A DNA stretch of 64,000 nucleotides. Source: Sphingomonas immobilis (GTDB taxonomy: Bacteria > Pseudomonadota > Alphaproteobacteria > Sphingomonadales > Sphingomonadaceae). Below the pieces are notes generated by a model, which was given only the letters and a program-made list of their open reading frames with translations, was not told where the DNA came from and made no database searches. Made by a program: the position numbers and the translations under genes. The stretch lies in contig NZ_JAUQSZ010000001.1 of NCBI RefSeq assembly GCF_030580995.1, positions 496,001 through 560,000 of the forward strand, in the 5' to 3' direction. Of this stretch, positions 18,962 through 26,599 are shown one piece after another. Position 1 is the stretch's first letter, and every line of letters starts with the position of its first letter.

Positions 18962-20436
18962 TCCGTAAATACACCCTCGTGGCGCTTGCGGCCGCCGCTG
19001 CGGTCGGCGGTTGCACCGTCGGCCCCAATTACAAGCCGCCCGAAATGGCGGTGCCCCCCGCCTTCGCGGAAAAGCAGGGCCCCGGTTCCTCCGTCGACCC
19101 GGCGCATTGGTGGACGGCGTTCGGCGATCCCCAGCTCGACGCGCTCGTCGCGCGCGCGCTGAAGGACAGCCCGAACATGGCGATCGCCGCATCGCGCGTG
19201 AAGCAGGCACGGCTCGGCGAGATCCAGGCGCGCGGCGTCGGTCTGCCCACTGTCGGATCGAGCGCCAACGCTTCGCATATCGAACTCAGCAAGAATGCCG
19301 GGCTGTCGCAGATCGCGCAGCTGTTCTCTGGCGGCGGATCGGGGTCGGGGAGCGGCTCCACGGGCGGCATCGCTTTGCCCGGCACCGGCATCACCACCTA
19401 TTCGGTCGGCTTCGATGCGAGCTGGGAAATCGACCTTTTCGGCGGCGGACGGCGTCAGGTCGAGGGCGCGGTCGCGCGCACCGATGCCGCAATCTGGAAC
19501 CAGCGCGATGCCGGCGTGACGCTCGCCGCCGAAGTGGCGCAGGCCTATTTCGCGCTGCGGCTCGATCAGGCGCAGATCGCGATCGTCGAGGACGAGATCG
19601 TGCATGAGAAGCGCACGCTCGCCATCGCCGGGCATACAGCCAAGGCCGGCCTTTCGCCGCAGATCGACGTGACGCGCCAGCGCGGAACGCTGACCAGCCT
19701 GGAAGCGCGGCTGGAGCCGCTCCGCGCCGACGTGCGCGTGCGCGTCCATGCGCTCGGCGTGCTGGTCGGCGATACGCCCGAGGCGCTCGACGAGGAGCTT
19801 GCCAAGTCGGCTGCTGTTCCGCTCGGCCTGCCCGACGTGCCCGCGGGCCTACCGTCCGATCTGTTGCGGCGGCGGCCGGATATCCGCGCGGCGGAGCGGC
19901 AGCTCGCGGCGGCGACCGCCGATATCGGCGTCGCCGTCTCGGACCTCTATCCGAAATTCAAGCTGACCGGGGCGGCGAGCCTGCTGTCGACGTCGCTGTC
20001 GAACCTGTTCAGCCGCGACAGTGTGCAGGGCAATGTCTCTGGCGGGGCGACCTTCCCGATCCTCGATTGGGGTCGGCGCAAGGCCACCGTCGGCCTGCGC
20101 AAGGAGGATCGCGAACAGGCCTATGCGCAATATCGTGCGACCGTGCTGGGGGCTTTGCGCGACGTCGAGGATCCGCTCGCCCGCCTCGATGCCGAGCGCC
20201 GCCGCAACGCGACGCTGAAGCGTGCGCTCGCCGATGCGCAGGCAACGGTTCACGCGGTCGAGGCGCAGTATCGCACCGGCTTCGTCGCGCAGAACACATT
20301 GCTCGATGCGCAGGTGCAGGCCCTGTCGGCGCGCGAACAGCTCGCCGCCAGCGACAGCCAGTTGCGGCAGGACACCGCGTCGCTGTTCAAGGCGATCGGC
20401 GGCGGCTGGGAGGAAGGCTCGCCAGCGGCTCCGTGA
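18958..20436 (+). CDS. Outer-membrane efflux lipoprotein (NodT/OprM family)
   Basis: A 492-residue outer-membrane factor. It starts with a signal peptide and lipobox (VGGC, Cys near residue 19) followed by TVGPNYKPPEM, the typical beginning of NodT/OprM channels. The two OEP repeats are visible, including WWTAFGDPQLDALVARAL and FDASWEIDLFGGGRRQVEGA, then GLPSDLLRRRPDIRAAERQLAAATA and GLRKEDREQAYAQYR. A Ser/Gly linker near residue 125 (GGGSGSGSGSTGG) is longer than usual. The start is TTG 18958, overlapping the transporter stop by four bases, with GGAGGG about eight bases upstream; no ATG or GTG fits the signal peptide. It completes the tripartite pump. Confidence 0.92.
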   Translation: MIRKYTLVALAAAAAVGGCTVGPNYKPPEMAVPPAFAEKQGPGSSVDPAHWWTAFGDPQLDALVARALKDSPNMAIAASRVKQARLGEIQARGVGLPTVGSSANASHIELSKNAGLSQIAQLFSGGGSGSGSGSTGGIALPGTGITTYSVGFDASWEIDLFGGGRRQVEGAVARTDAAIWNQRDAGVTLAAEVAQAYFALRLDQAQIAIVEDEIVHEKRTLAIAGHTAKAGLSPQIDVTRQRGTLTSLEARLEPLRADVRVRVHALGVLVGDTPEALDEELAKSAAVPLGLPDVPAGLPSDLLRRRPDIRAAERQLAAATADIGVAVSDLYPKFKLTGAASLLSTSLSNLFSRDSVQGNVSGGATFPILDWGRRKATVGLRKEDREQAYAQYRATVLGALRDVEDPLARLDAERRRNATLKRALADAQATVHAVEAQYRTGFVAQNTLLDAQVQALSAREQLAASDSQLRQDTASLFKAIGGGWEEGSPAAP

Positions 20437-20453
20437 GGGGTTAGTCTGGTGCG

Positions 20454-21620
20454 ATGGACGCCAGCCAAATAGAATCCGCCGCGCTCGCGCATCTCGAACG
20501 GCTGATCGCGTTCGACACGACCTCACGCGATTCCAACCTCGCGCTGATCGGATATGTCGAGGATTTCCTTGGGCAATACGGCGTCGCCTCGCGCCGGGTG
20601 GTCAACGAGGACGGGCGCAAGGCGAACCTCTATGCGACAGTCGGCCCGGCGGTGGCGGGCGGCGTCGTGCTGTCGGGCCATACCGATGTCGTGCCGGTCG
20701 ACGGGCAGGACTGGGCGAGCGATCCCTTCACGCTGACGCGGCGCGGCGAGCGCTATTACGGGCGCGGCACGTGCGACATGAAGGCGTTCCTGGCGCTCGC
20801 GCTGGCGGTCGTCCCTGAGGTGGCGCGCGCACCCGTCGCGCGGCCGATGCACCTGGCGTTTTCCTATGATGAGGAAGTCGGCTGCCTCGGTGCCCCTTCG
20901 ATGATCCGCGAGCTGGTGAAGGAACTGCCCGCGCCGCTCGCCGTGATCGTCGGCGAGCCCACCAACATGGAGGTGGTGAGCGGCCACAAGGGCATATCGA
21001 GCTGGCGCGTGACGGTGCGCGGGCATGAGGCGCATTCGAGCCTCACGCACCTCGGCGTCTCCGCCAATATGGTCGCGGTGAAGCTGATGAACGCGCTGGC
21101 GACGCTGGCGGGGGAGCTGGAGCGCAATCCCGATCCGGCATCGCCGTTCGATCCGCCGCACGCGACGCTGACGATCGGGCTGGTGAACGGCGGGACGGCG
21201 GTCAACATCCTCGCGCGCGAATGCGTGTTCGTGTTCGATCTACGCGCGCCCGGCGGGACCGATCCCGACGCGGTGATCGCGCCGTTCGTTGCGCTGTGCG
21301 CGGCGGAGGATGCGGCGATCAAGGCGCGCTTCGCCGATGCCGGAGTCGAGGTGACGCGGCGATCGGCGACGCCGCCGCTCGCGCCGCATCCCGACAGCGC
21401 GGCGGAGCTGCTGGCGCGGCGACTGGCCGGCGACAACGGCCCGGCGCGGGTCGTATCCTATGCCGCCGAGGCCGGACAATTCCAGGAAGCGGGCTTCTCG
21501 ACGATCATCTGCGGGCCCGGATCGATCGAACAGGCGCACCAGCCGAACGAATATCTGGAGGTCGCGCAACTGACACGCGGGGCGACTTTCATGGCGCGAT
21601 TTTGCGAGGCGCTGCGCTGA
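20454..21620 (+). CDS. argE: Acetylornithine deacetylase (M20 family)
   Basis: A 388-residue M20 metallopeptidase-type amidohydrolase. Metal ligands are visible in LSGHTDVVPVDGQDW (His and its Asp near residues 80-82), GRGTCDMKAF, and the catalytic Glu pair in FSYDEEVGCLGAPSM. VSGHKGISSWRVTVRGHEAHSS marks the dimerisation domain, and the C-terminal VSYAAEAGQFQEAGF with GPGSIEQAHQPNEY is characteristic of ArgE. It releases ornithine from N-acetylornithine in arginine synthesis. It starts 17 bases after the efflux operon but is likely a separate function. No arg genes are adjacent. Confidence 0.92.
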   Translation: MDASQIESAALAHLERLIAFDTTSRDSNLALIGYVEDFLGQYGVASRRVVNEDGRKANLYATVGPAVAGGVVLSGHTDVVPVDGQDWASDPFTLTRRGERYYGRGTCDMKAFLALALAVVPEVARAPVARPMHLAFSYDEEVGCLGAPSMIRELVKELPAPLAVIVGEPTNMEVVSGHKGISSWRVTVRGHEAHSSLTHLGVSANMVAVKLMNALATLAGELERNPDPASPFDPPHATLTIGLVNGGTAVNILARECVFVFDLRAPGGTDPDAVIAPFVALCAAEDAAIKARFADAGVEVTRRSATPPLAPHPDSAAELLARRLAGDNGPARVVSYAAEAGQFQEAGFSTIICGPGSIEQAHQPNEYLEVAQLTRGATFMARFCEALR

Positions 21621-21744
21621 TTTCGGAGTGCCGAAATCGGACCTAGGTATTCGTACTTAGGCGGTGCAAACATCGTGTTTTCTGTCGCTGTCCACCGGCT
21701 GTCTACCCGGAGCGGGTCAGCCGCTCATGCCCCACAAACGAAAA

Positions 21745-21764
21745 GGGCGGCCCGAAGACCGCCC
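21745..21764 (-). terminator. Intrinsic terminator with UUCG loop (minus strand)
   Basis: Read on the minus strand, GGGCGGTC-TTCG-GGCCGCCC forms an eight-pair stem (one T-G wobble) closed by a TTCG tetraloop and followed by TTTTCGTTTGT. This is a strong intrinsic terminator for minus-strand transcription. The plus-strand side lacks a good T-run, so it would be a poor stop for argE. Confidence 0.75.
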
Positions 21765-21782
21765 GTTCTGTATCGGTAAAAA

Positions 21783-21841
21783 TCGACCCGGTCGGATGCT
21801 AAGCTGCGGAAAACCCCCAATTAAACCGCCGACCGGGTCGA
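21783..21841 (-). terminator. Long 13-bp hairpin with T-run, first stop of the micro-gene transcript
   Basis: TCGACCCGGTCGG (minus strand, 21841 to 21829) pairs perfectly with CCGACCGGGTCGA (21795 to 21783) around a 33-base loop, then TTTTT follows. The loop contains a smaller GCGG/CCGC pair. It begins 9 bases after the micro-gene stop codon, so it can end that transcript, with the UUCG hairpin at 21745-21764 as backup. Confidence 0.7.
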
Positions 21842-21849
21842 TCCCTGTT

Positions 21850-21906
21850 TTACCAGGGCTTGATGTTCGTGTCGCTGTAAACCAGCGAGAGAAGGAACTT
21901 AAGCAT
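21850..21906 (-). CDS. 18-residue micropeptide gene inside a structured transcript
   Basis: An 18-codon reading frame encodes MLKFLLSLVYSDTNIKPW. It is preceded by AGGGAGAAA with seven bases to the ATG, one of the best ribosome sites in the window. A 6-bp hairpin (21922-21939) lies just before that site. Two more small hairpins lie over the coding region and stop codon (CGCTG/CAGCG and CCCTG/CAGGG), and two terminators follow. The peptide has a hydrophobic amphipathic N-terminal half and a polar end with Pro-Trp. It could be a secreted or membrane peptide, a leader peptide with no downstream gene, or the coding part of a dual-function small RNA. Nothing is known from sequence about its role. 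Confidence 0.55.
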   Translation of the reverse strand: MLKFLLSLVYSDTNIKPW

Positions 21907-21944
21907 TTACTTTCTCCCTAGCGCGCTACGTTGAGCGCGGCTTT

Positions 21945-21973
21945 CAGTTAATGGAAAGTTAGGCACGAATCAA
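21945..21973 (-). promoter_or_regulatory. Candidate promoter of the micro-gene
   Basis: On the minus strand TTGATT (21973 to 21968) and TAACTG (21950 to 21945) are separated by exactly 17 bases. This would start a transcript about 30 bases upstream of the micro-gene ATG. Both boxes depart from consensus, so support comes mainly from spacing and from the well-formed ribosome site and terminators downstream. The 431-base interval 21621-22051 holds nothing else convincing. Confidence 0.4.
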
Positions 21974-22011
21974 ACCTATTTGCGGGCCGTTCCGCTCCCT
22001 CGCGGCAGCGT

Positions 22012-22026
22012 TTAACCGTTCCTTCA
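22012..22026 (+). promoter_or_regulatory. CtrA-like box before the EAL gene
   Basis: TTAA-CCGTTCC-TTCA matches the TTAA-N7-TTAA CtrA consensus with one mismatch. It ends 25 bases before the ATG, which is close for an activator site and would fit repression or a downstream start better. Confidence 0.3.
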
Positions 22027-22051
22027 GGGCTGGTTTGCTAGGTCACGGAAC

Positions 22052-23509
22052 ATGGCGCGCACCGTCGAAAAGCCCCAACCCGCACGCCGTCAGCTTCGGC
22101 GCGGCGGACGCGTGGCCGCGTCAATCGGCGCGTTGGCGGATACGCGCGGTACTGCCGAGACGATCGTACCCGTCGCCGACGTCGCGGTCGCCGGTCTGCC
22201 GACGCGCAAGCTGCGCCGCGCGGGCGCAGGGCCGCTTGTTATCCATGCCGATGCCGCGACGCCGCGAGCCCTTCAGCCGTGGCAGTTCGTCGCGCTGGCG
22301 GAGATCACCAACTTTGCCTCGCTGCGTCGTCATCTGGGCCGCGCCCGTGCCGACCGGCTTGCGCTCGATCTGTTGGCGCGCGCTGCTGCCACCGACCCGT
22401 CGCTCCTCGGTACGGCAGCGAGCCGCACCACGGTAGAGTTCGAGGCCGGCGGCGATAACGTCGCCGATGTCGAACGGATCGTCGCCGCGCTCGATACTGC
22501 GCTTGCGGTTCCGTTCGTAATTGACGGCGAGGACTTGCACATCGAGGTCACCCTCGCTGCCGCCGCGGCGCCGCTTGGCGTGACAGACGACGTTCGGCTT
22601 GCCGAACAGGCCGAGGCTGCGCTCGACCAGGCGCGCGCCGAGCAACGCATCGTGGTCCGCGATCTGTCGATCGGCACGCCGATGCTCGACCGGCTGACGC
22701 TGACGCGCGAACTGCCCGCCGCGATCGCCAATGGCGAGATGTTCCTGCAATATCAGCCCAAGGTCCATGTCCGCCGGCAGGAGATCAACAGTGCGGAGGC
22801 GCTGGTCCGCTGGCAGCATCCGCGCCACGGCCTGATCATGCCGGGCGATTTCATCACGCTGGCGGAGGAAGCGCGCCAGATTGCTGATCTTACCTACTGG
22901 ACGCTCAATCAGGTGATCGCCGACCAGCGCCTTCTTTCCGCCGATGGCCGCGACCTGACGATTTTCATCAACATCTCCGGCCAGTTGCTCGGCGACGCGC
23001 GTTTCGTCGAGGAGGCTTGCCGCACGATCACAACAAGCGGTGCGAAGATCGGTTTCGAGATCACCGAAACCGCCGTGATCCGCGATCCGCAGAGCGCGAT
23101 CGCCAATCTGCGCCGCTTCGCCGATGTCGGCATCGCCATTGCCATCGACGATTACGGCGCGGGCCTTTCCTCTCTCGCCTATCTCAAGCAGCTTCCCGCG
23201 CGCGAGCTGAAGATCGACAAGATGTTCGTGCTGCAACTGACCAGCAGCAACCGCGACCCGCTGATCGTGCGCTCGACGATCGATTTGGCGCACGCGCTCG
23301 ACATGGAAGTTACGGCCGAGGGTGTGGAGACGCAGGCCGCGATGGCGCTGTTGACGGTAATGGGCTGCGATATCGTCCAGGGCTATCTCATCAGCCGGCC
23401 GATCTCGATAGACGCCTTCCGCGCGTTCATGAACGACCAGAAGCTGCAGTTCGATCACGACGCACGCGATATGTTCAAGCGCCCGGCGAGCTTCTGGCGT
23501 AGCGCCTGA
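22052..23509 (+). CDS. EAL-domain cyclic-di-GMP phosphodiesterase
   Basis: A 485-residue cytoplasmic protein. The C-terminal EAL domain (about residues 220-470) has the signature E-A-L at 249-251 (SAEALVRWQHP). Other active-site residues are present: FINISG Asn, FEITET Glu, IDDYGAGLSSL double Asp, LKIDKMFV Lys and TAEGVET Glu, so it should hydrolyse cyclic di-GMP to pGpG. The N-terminal 200 residues look like a degenerate GGDEF-type domain without its active site. There is no signal peptide or membrane segment. It heads a signalling cluster with a hybrid kinase and a lone receiver downstream on the same strand, 50 bases away. Confidence 0.9.
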   Translation: MARTVEKPQPARRQLRRGGRVAASIGALADTRGTAETIVPVADVAVAGLPTRKLRRAGAGPLVIHADAATPRALQPWQFVALAEITNFASLRRHLGRARADRLALDLLARAAATDPSLLGTAASRTTVEFEAGGDNVADVERIVAALDTALAVPFVIDGEDLHIEVTLAAAAAPLGVTDDVRLAEQAEAALDQARAEQRIVVRDLSIGTPMLDRLTLTRELPAAIANGEMFLQYQPKVHVRRQEINSAEALVRWQHPRHGLIMPGDFITLAEEARQIADLTYWTLNQVIADQRLLSADGRDLTIFINISGQLLGDARFVEEACRTITTSGAKIGFEITETAVIRDPQSAIANLRRFADVGIAIAIDDYGAGLSSLAYLKQLPARELKIDKMFVLQLTSSNRDPLIVRSTIDLAHALDMEVTAEGVETQAAMALLTVMGCDIVQGYLISRPISIDAFRAFMNDQKLQFDHDARDMFKRPASFWRSA

Positions 23510-23518
23510 GCGGTTCGT

Positions 23519-23533
23519 TTAGCGCGACGTTAA
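23519..23533 (+). promoter_or_regulatory. CtrA-like box before the hybrid kinase gene
   Basis: TTAG-CGCGACG-TTAA matches TTAA-N7-TTAA with one mismatch, 26 bases before the ATG. Assignment is by motif only. Confidence 0.3.
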
Positions 23534-23539
23534 GGCGTT

Positions 23540-23557
23540 CCGGCCTAGACTGGCCGG
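23540..23557 (+). promoter_or_regulatory. Hairpin over the translation start region of the kinase
   Basis: CCGGCC-TAGACT-GGCCGG is a perfect six-pair inverted repeat ending two bases before the ATG at 23560, where a ribosome site would normally lie. No Shine-Dalgarno sequence is visible. It may be an operator or may limit translation; the in-frame ATG at 23566 is an alternative start. Confidence 0.4.
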
Positions 23558-23559
23558 AC

Positions 23560-26004
23560 ATGAGCATGTTCCGCCCCTTCACCGTGATTGCGCCGTTGCT
23601 GGCGATCCTGATGCTGGTCGCGGCGCCGATGGTGCGTGCCGCCGGCGCACCGGACGCTTTCGATGCAAAGATCGCTGAAGCCAAGGCGGCCATGGTCGCC
23701 AATCCGATGGCGACGATCGAGAAGGCGCGTGCCGCCGAAGCGATCGCAGCGACGCTGCCGCCCGCGCGCCGCGTGACGGCGCTGGCGACGGCGCGCTGGC
23801 TGAGCGGCGAGGCCTATTCCCGGCTCGGCGACATGCGCAATGCCGCGCCATTGATCGAAGGCGCGTACAAGAGCATCGCGCAGGATCCGAAGCCGACCAA
23901 GCTCAAGGGCGACCTGCTGCTGTCGCTGGGCGGCGTACATATGGCGAAGGCCGATGTCGCCCGTGCTCTGTCCGATTTCCAGCAGGCGCACGACACGTTC
24001 CGCGATACGGGCGAGACACGCAGCCGGGCGATCGCGCTGCTCAGCATCGCGCTCCTGTATCAGGAGGCGAACGACTATCCCAAGACGCTGCGCTACGCCG
24101 ACCAGGCGCGCGAAGTGTATAGCGCCGATCCGCAATTGCTGATGCCGATCCTCAACATCCGCGGCTGCGCGCTGAAGGAAATGCACCGCTACGCCGAGGC
24201 GGAGAAGCAGTTCCGCGAGGCGATCATGCTGGGGCGCAAGATGCACAGCCCGATGCTGGAGGCGCGCCTGCTCAGCAATCTGGCCCGCACGCAGTTGCTC
24301 GCCGGCCATCTCGACGCTGCCGATCGCACCATCGCGGAGGGGCTCCAGTACGGCAAGGACAAGGCCGCCGCCGCGGGCGTCGCGCAATTCTGGCCGCTAG
24401 CCGCGCAGGCCGCGCTCCAGCATCACGACGCCAGGCGCGCGGCAGAGCTGATCACGCGCGCCTTTGCCGATCGCGATCCCGCCAACCCGACGCTCGCCGA
24501 CCGCGAGGCGCATGAAACCGCCTATCTCGCCTTCAAGGCGATCGGCGACGACAAGCAGGCTATGGCGCATCTGGAGGCGCAGAAGCATCTCGACGACGAG
24601 GCTTCGCGCGCCACCGCATCGAGCAATTCGGCGCTGGCCTCAGCACGCTTCGATTTCGCCAATCAGGAATTGCGCATCACCAAGCTGCGCAACGACGAAT
24701 TGACGCGCACCGCCGCATTCGAACGCGCGCGCGCCGATACGCAGCGGCTGATCTTCATCGGTGCCGCCGTCGTCACGGTGGTGATCGTCGGCCTGCTCGG
24801 CGTCGGACTCTTCACGATCCGCCGCAGCCGCAACGAAGTGCGCGCCGCCAATATCGATCTTGCCGCAACCAACGTCGCGCTCGCCAAGGCGCTTGCCGCC
24901 AAGACCGAGTTCCTGGCGACGACCAGCCATGAAATTCGAACGCCGCTGAACGGTATCCTCGGCATGACGCAGGTGATCCTCGCCGACCAGAACCTCGCGC
25001 CGACGTTGCGCGACCGGCTCGGCGTGGTGCATGGCGCGGGTGTGACGATGCGCGCGCTGGTCGACGACATTCTCGACGTCGCCAAGATGGAAACCGGCAA
25101 CATGACGATCGAGCAGGCGCCGTTCGATCTGAAGGCGACGCTGCGCGACGTCTGCCGGCTGTGGCAGGAACAGGCGAAGGCCAAGGGGCTGGGCTTTGCG
25201 CTCGATCTCGATGCCGCGCCGGACCGGATCGTCGGCGACGCCGCGCGACTGCGCCAGATCGTGTTCAACCTGCTGTCGAACGCGCTCAAATTCACCGAGA
25301 AGGGCGAGGTTCGCCTGAGCGTCCGCGCGGTCGACGACGTGCTGACCATCGCGATCAGCGACAGCGGCATCGGCATCCCTGCCGACAAATACGATCTCAT
25401 CTTCGAATCCTTCCGCCAGGTCGATGCCGGAACGACGCGGCGCTTCGGCGGCACCGGCCTCGGCCTGTCGATCTGCCGCAATCTCGCCCGCGCGATGGAC
25501 GGCGACGTGCGTGTCGAAAGCGTGCTCGACGCCGGATCGACCTTCTTCGTTGATCTGCCGCTGGTGCTCGCGGAGCCTGCCGTCGAGGAGACCGCGGACG
25601 CCGCGCCGAGCGTGCTGCTGATCGTCGATCGCAACCCGATCGCGCGGGCTATGCTGCGCGCCGTGCTGGAGCCGCGCGCCGGAACAATTGTGTTCGCTGC
25701 GTCCATTGAGGAGGCGGTGACGCGTATCGGGGACGGTGGTGTCGCGCAGATTTTGGTCGATCAGGGTTGCGTCCCGGCTGAGGATATCGATGCCGCACTG
25801 TCCGGCCTTGCGCGCGCTGCTGCAGGCGCGACGACGACCTTGCTGTGGGCCGCGCCGGATGACGGGATGCGTGCCAGCGCCATGAAGGCGGGCATCGACC
25901 GCATTGTGGCGAAACCGATTGCGGGCGCAGCCTTGGCGGCCCTAATGTATGATACGGAACTGCAGCAAACCGTTGCTAACGGGCTTGTAACGCGAGCGGC
26001 ATGA
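23560..26004 (+). CDS. TPR-sensor hybrid histidine kinase with a degenerate receiver
   Basis: An 814-residue protein. In order: signal or membrane segment (residues 8-27), helical tetratricopeptide-type repeats (about 30-360, for example KGDLLLSLGGVHMAKADVARALSDF in pieces), a membrane segment (about 397-420), the HisKA phosphoacceptor region with SHEIRTPLNG (His about 457), an HATPase domain with N, G1 and G2 boxes (NLLSNALKF, DSGIGIP, GTGLGLS), and a C-terminal receiver-like domain (about 685-805). The receiver has IVDRN where two acidic residues are expected, but keeps an Asp in ILVDQG and the Lys in VAKPI, so phosphotransfer is doubtful. The TPR part is probably periplasmic. The stand-alone receiver downstream is the likely partner. 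Confidence 0.9.
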   Translation: MSMFRPFTVIAPLLAILMLVAAPMVRAAGAPDAFDAKIAEAKAAMVANPMATIEKARAAEAIAATLPPARRVTALATARWLSGEAYSRLGDMRNAAPLIEGAYKSIAQDPKPTKLKGDLLLSLGGVHMAKADVARALSDFQQAHDTFRDTGETRSRAIALLSIALLYQEANDYPKTLRYADQAREVYSADPQLLMPILNIRGCALKEMHRYAEAEKQFREAIMLGRKMHSPMLEARLLSNLARTQLLAGHLDAADRTIAEGLQYGKDKAAAAGVAQFWPLAAQAALQHHDARRAAELITRAFADRDPANPTLADREAHETAYLAFKAIGDDKQAMAHLEAQKHLDDEASRATASSNSALASARFDFANQELRITKLRNDELTRTAAFERARADTQRLIFIGAAVVTVVIVGLLGVGLFTIRRSRNEVRAANIDLAATNVALAKALAAKTEFLATTSHEIRTPLNGILGMTQVILADQNLAPTLRDRLGVVHGAGVTMRALVDDILDVAKMETGNMTIEQAPFDLKATLRDVCRLWQEQAKAKGLGFALDLDAAPDRIVGDAARLRQIVFNLLSNALKFTEKGEVRLSVRAVDDVLTIAISDSGIGIPADKYDLIFESFRQVDAGTTRRFGGTGLGLSICRNLARAMDGDVRVESVLDAGSTFFVDLPLVLAEPAVEETADAAPSVLLIVDRNPIARAMLRAVLEPRAGTIVFAASIEEAVTRIGDGGVAQILVDQGCVPAEDIDAALSGLARAAAGATTTLLWAAPDDGMRASAMKAGIDRIVAKPIAGAALAALMYDTELQQTVANGLVTRAA

Positions 26005-26069
26005 TCCGATAGTGAGTGTATGATGAGACCAAATCGCCCCATTTTGGGTTATCGCGCCGGCGACCGGCG

Positions 26070-26456
26070 ATGAAAATCCTGTTCATCGAAGACGATCCGA
26101 TGAATCGGCGCGTTGTCAACGACATGCTCGATGTCGCCGGTGCCGAGATGGTCGGCGCGGAGAGCGGCGAGATCGGCCTCGACCTGATCGAGCGGACCGA
26201 TTTCGACATGGTGCTGCTCGATCTGCGCATGCCCGGCATGGACGGGCTCGAGGCGCTGCGCCGCATCCGCGCGCGCGGCGATGCCAAGGGCAAGCTGCCC
26301 GTTGTCATCCTCACTGCCGACACCGCGATCGACCTGCGCGAGACGTGTCTGGCCGAGGGCGCGGACGAAGTACTGTTCAAGCCGGTGGCGATGGATTCGC
26401 TGTTCGATGCGATCGGGCGGATGCTGGCAAAGAGCGGCAGCGGCCTGATCGGCTAG
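26070..26456 (+). CDS. Single-domain response regulator (CheY-like receiver)
   Basis: A 128-residue receiver with no output domain. Acidic pocket EDD (residues 7-9), phosphoacceptor Asp near 51 in VLLDLRMPGMDG, Thr in VILTAD and Lys near 104 in LFKPV are all intact. It lies 65 bases after the hybrid kinase whose own receiver is degenerate, so it is the probable phosphoryl acceptor, acting as a diffusible signal or phosphorelay step. The ATG at 26070 gives a standard-length receiver; an upstream in-frame start at 26016 would add residues unlike the family. Confidence 0.9.
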   Translation: MKILFIEDDPMNRRVVNDMLDVAGAEMVGAESGEIGLDLIERTDFDMVLLDLRMPGMDGLEALRRIRARGDAKGKLPVVILTADTAIDLRETCLAEGADEVLFKPVAMDSLFDAIGRMLAKSGSGLIG

Positions 26457-26599
26457 GGGTAGGCGGTCACTCCGCTCATGCGGGCCTGCAAAGCGCGATT
26501 CTCTGCGCTTCGGTGCTCACGTGCCTTGAGCACGCTGCGCTCCGATGCTCGATAGTCACCCTTTTCGGCTCCGCCTGAACGAAGTGACGGCCTACCCCT
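26455..26599. terminator. Large inverted repeat between convergent genes
   Basis: A 17-base arm AGGGGTAGGCGGTCACT (26455-26471) and its reverse complement with one mismatch (26583-26599) enclose further pairs, including GTGCTCA/TGAGCAC near 26513-26533. The arms overlap the stop codons of the receiver gene and the convergent methyltransferase gene. It would act as a shared, bidirectional transcript end. There is no T-run. Confidence 0.55.

Noticed and set aside
21664..21921. 85-codon plus-strand frame between argE and the EAL gene
   Set aside because: No ribosome site, odd composition, and it runs antisense through the terminators and the micro-gene, which explain the region better.
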